The notes beneath the pieces are model-generated. The model ran no database searches. It was not told where the DNA came from and was given only the letters and a program-made list of their open reading frames with translations. Shown here in pieces: positions 9,856-10,249 of a DNA stretch of 10,249 bases (position 1 is the first letter of the stretch; each line of letters opens with the position of its first letter). This DNA is from Leclercia sp. UBA7405. Lineage in GTDB: Bacteria; Pseudomonadota; Gammaproteobacteria; Enterobacterales; Enterobacteriaceae. Where the stretch lies: the NCBI GenBank assembly GCA_002469605.1, contig DKMV01000165.1, forward strand, positions 1-10,249, read 5' to 3'. The translations under genes were made by a program, and so were the position numbers.

Positions 9856-10249
<394 letters not shown>

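Overview
The window is a conserved chromosomal block from a member of the Enterobacteriaceae. The order dacB / obgE-yhbE-rpmA-rplU / ispB / sfsB / murA-ibaG / mlaBCDE matches E. coli K-12, and most proteins align nearly end to end with the E. coli ones as I remember them. The clear departure from K-12 is a PmrA/PmrB-type two-component system between dacB and obgE, which are direct neighbours in K-12. This, together with small differences in SfsB and YhbE, suggests Enterobacter or a close relative (Lelliottia, Leclercia, Klebsiella group) rather than Escherichia. The genus cannot be fixed from the sequence alone.

Layout. Positions 1-1982 (+): the 3' end of dacB (penicillin-binding protein 4), then pmrA and pmrB, spaced 2 nt after dacB and overlapping each other by ATGA. 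Positions 1981-4863 (-): rplU-rpmA (ribosomal proteins L21 and L27), a terminator, then yhbE (EamA permease) coupled by an ATGA overlap to obgE (ribosome-assembly GTPase), ending in a strong terminator that touches the pmrB stop codon. Positions 4864-5119: a divergent control region with a clear rplU promoter and a structured ispB leader. Positions 5120-6608 (+): ispB (octaprenyl diphosphate synthase) and sfsB (Ner-like DNA-binding protein). Positions 6586-8232 (-): ibaG (BolA family) and murA, whose terminator lies inside the end of sfsB. Positions 8304-10249 (-): mlaE (partial), mlaD, mlaC and mlaB of the phospholipid transport operon, with its own terminator.

How the genes work together. 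Much of the window serves the cell envelope: PBP4 trims peptidoglycan, MurA makes the first committed peptidoglycan precursor, Mla keeps phospholipids out of the outer leaflet of the outer membrane, and PmrAB-type systems control lipid A modification. The rest supports ribosomes (L21, L27, ObgE) and the quinone side chain (IspB). No phage, insertion sequence, CRISPR array, tRNA or rRNA was seen, and no gene looks broken. I found no wholly new system. The items most worth a second look are the relocated two-component system, a possible leader peptide and paired hairpins before ispB, a perfect inverted repeat at the predicted sfsB transcription start, and terminators embedded in convergent genes.
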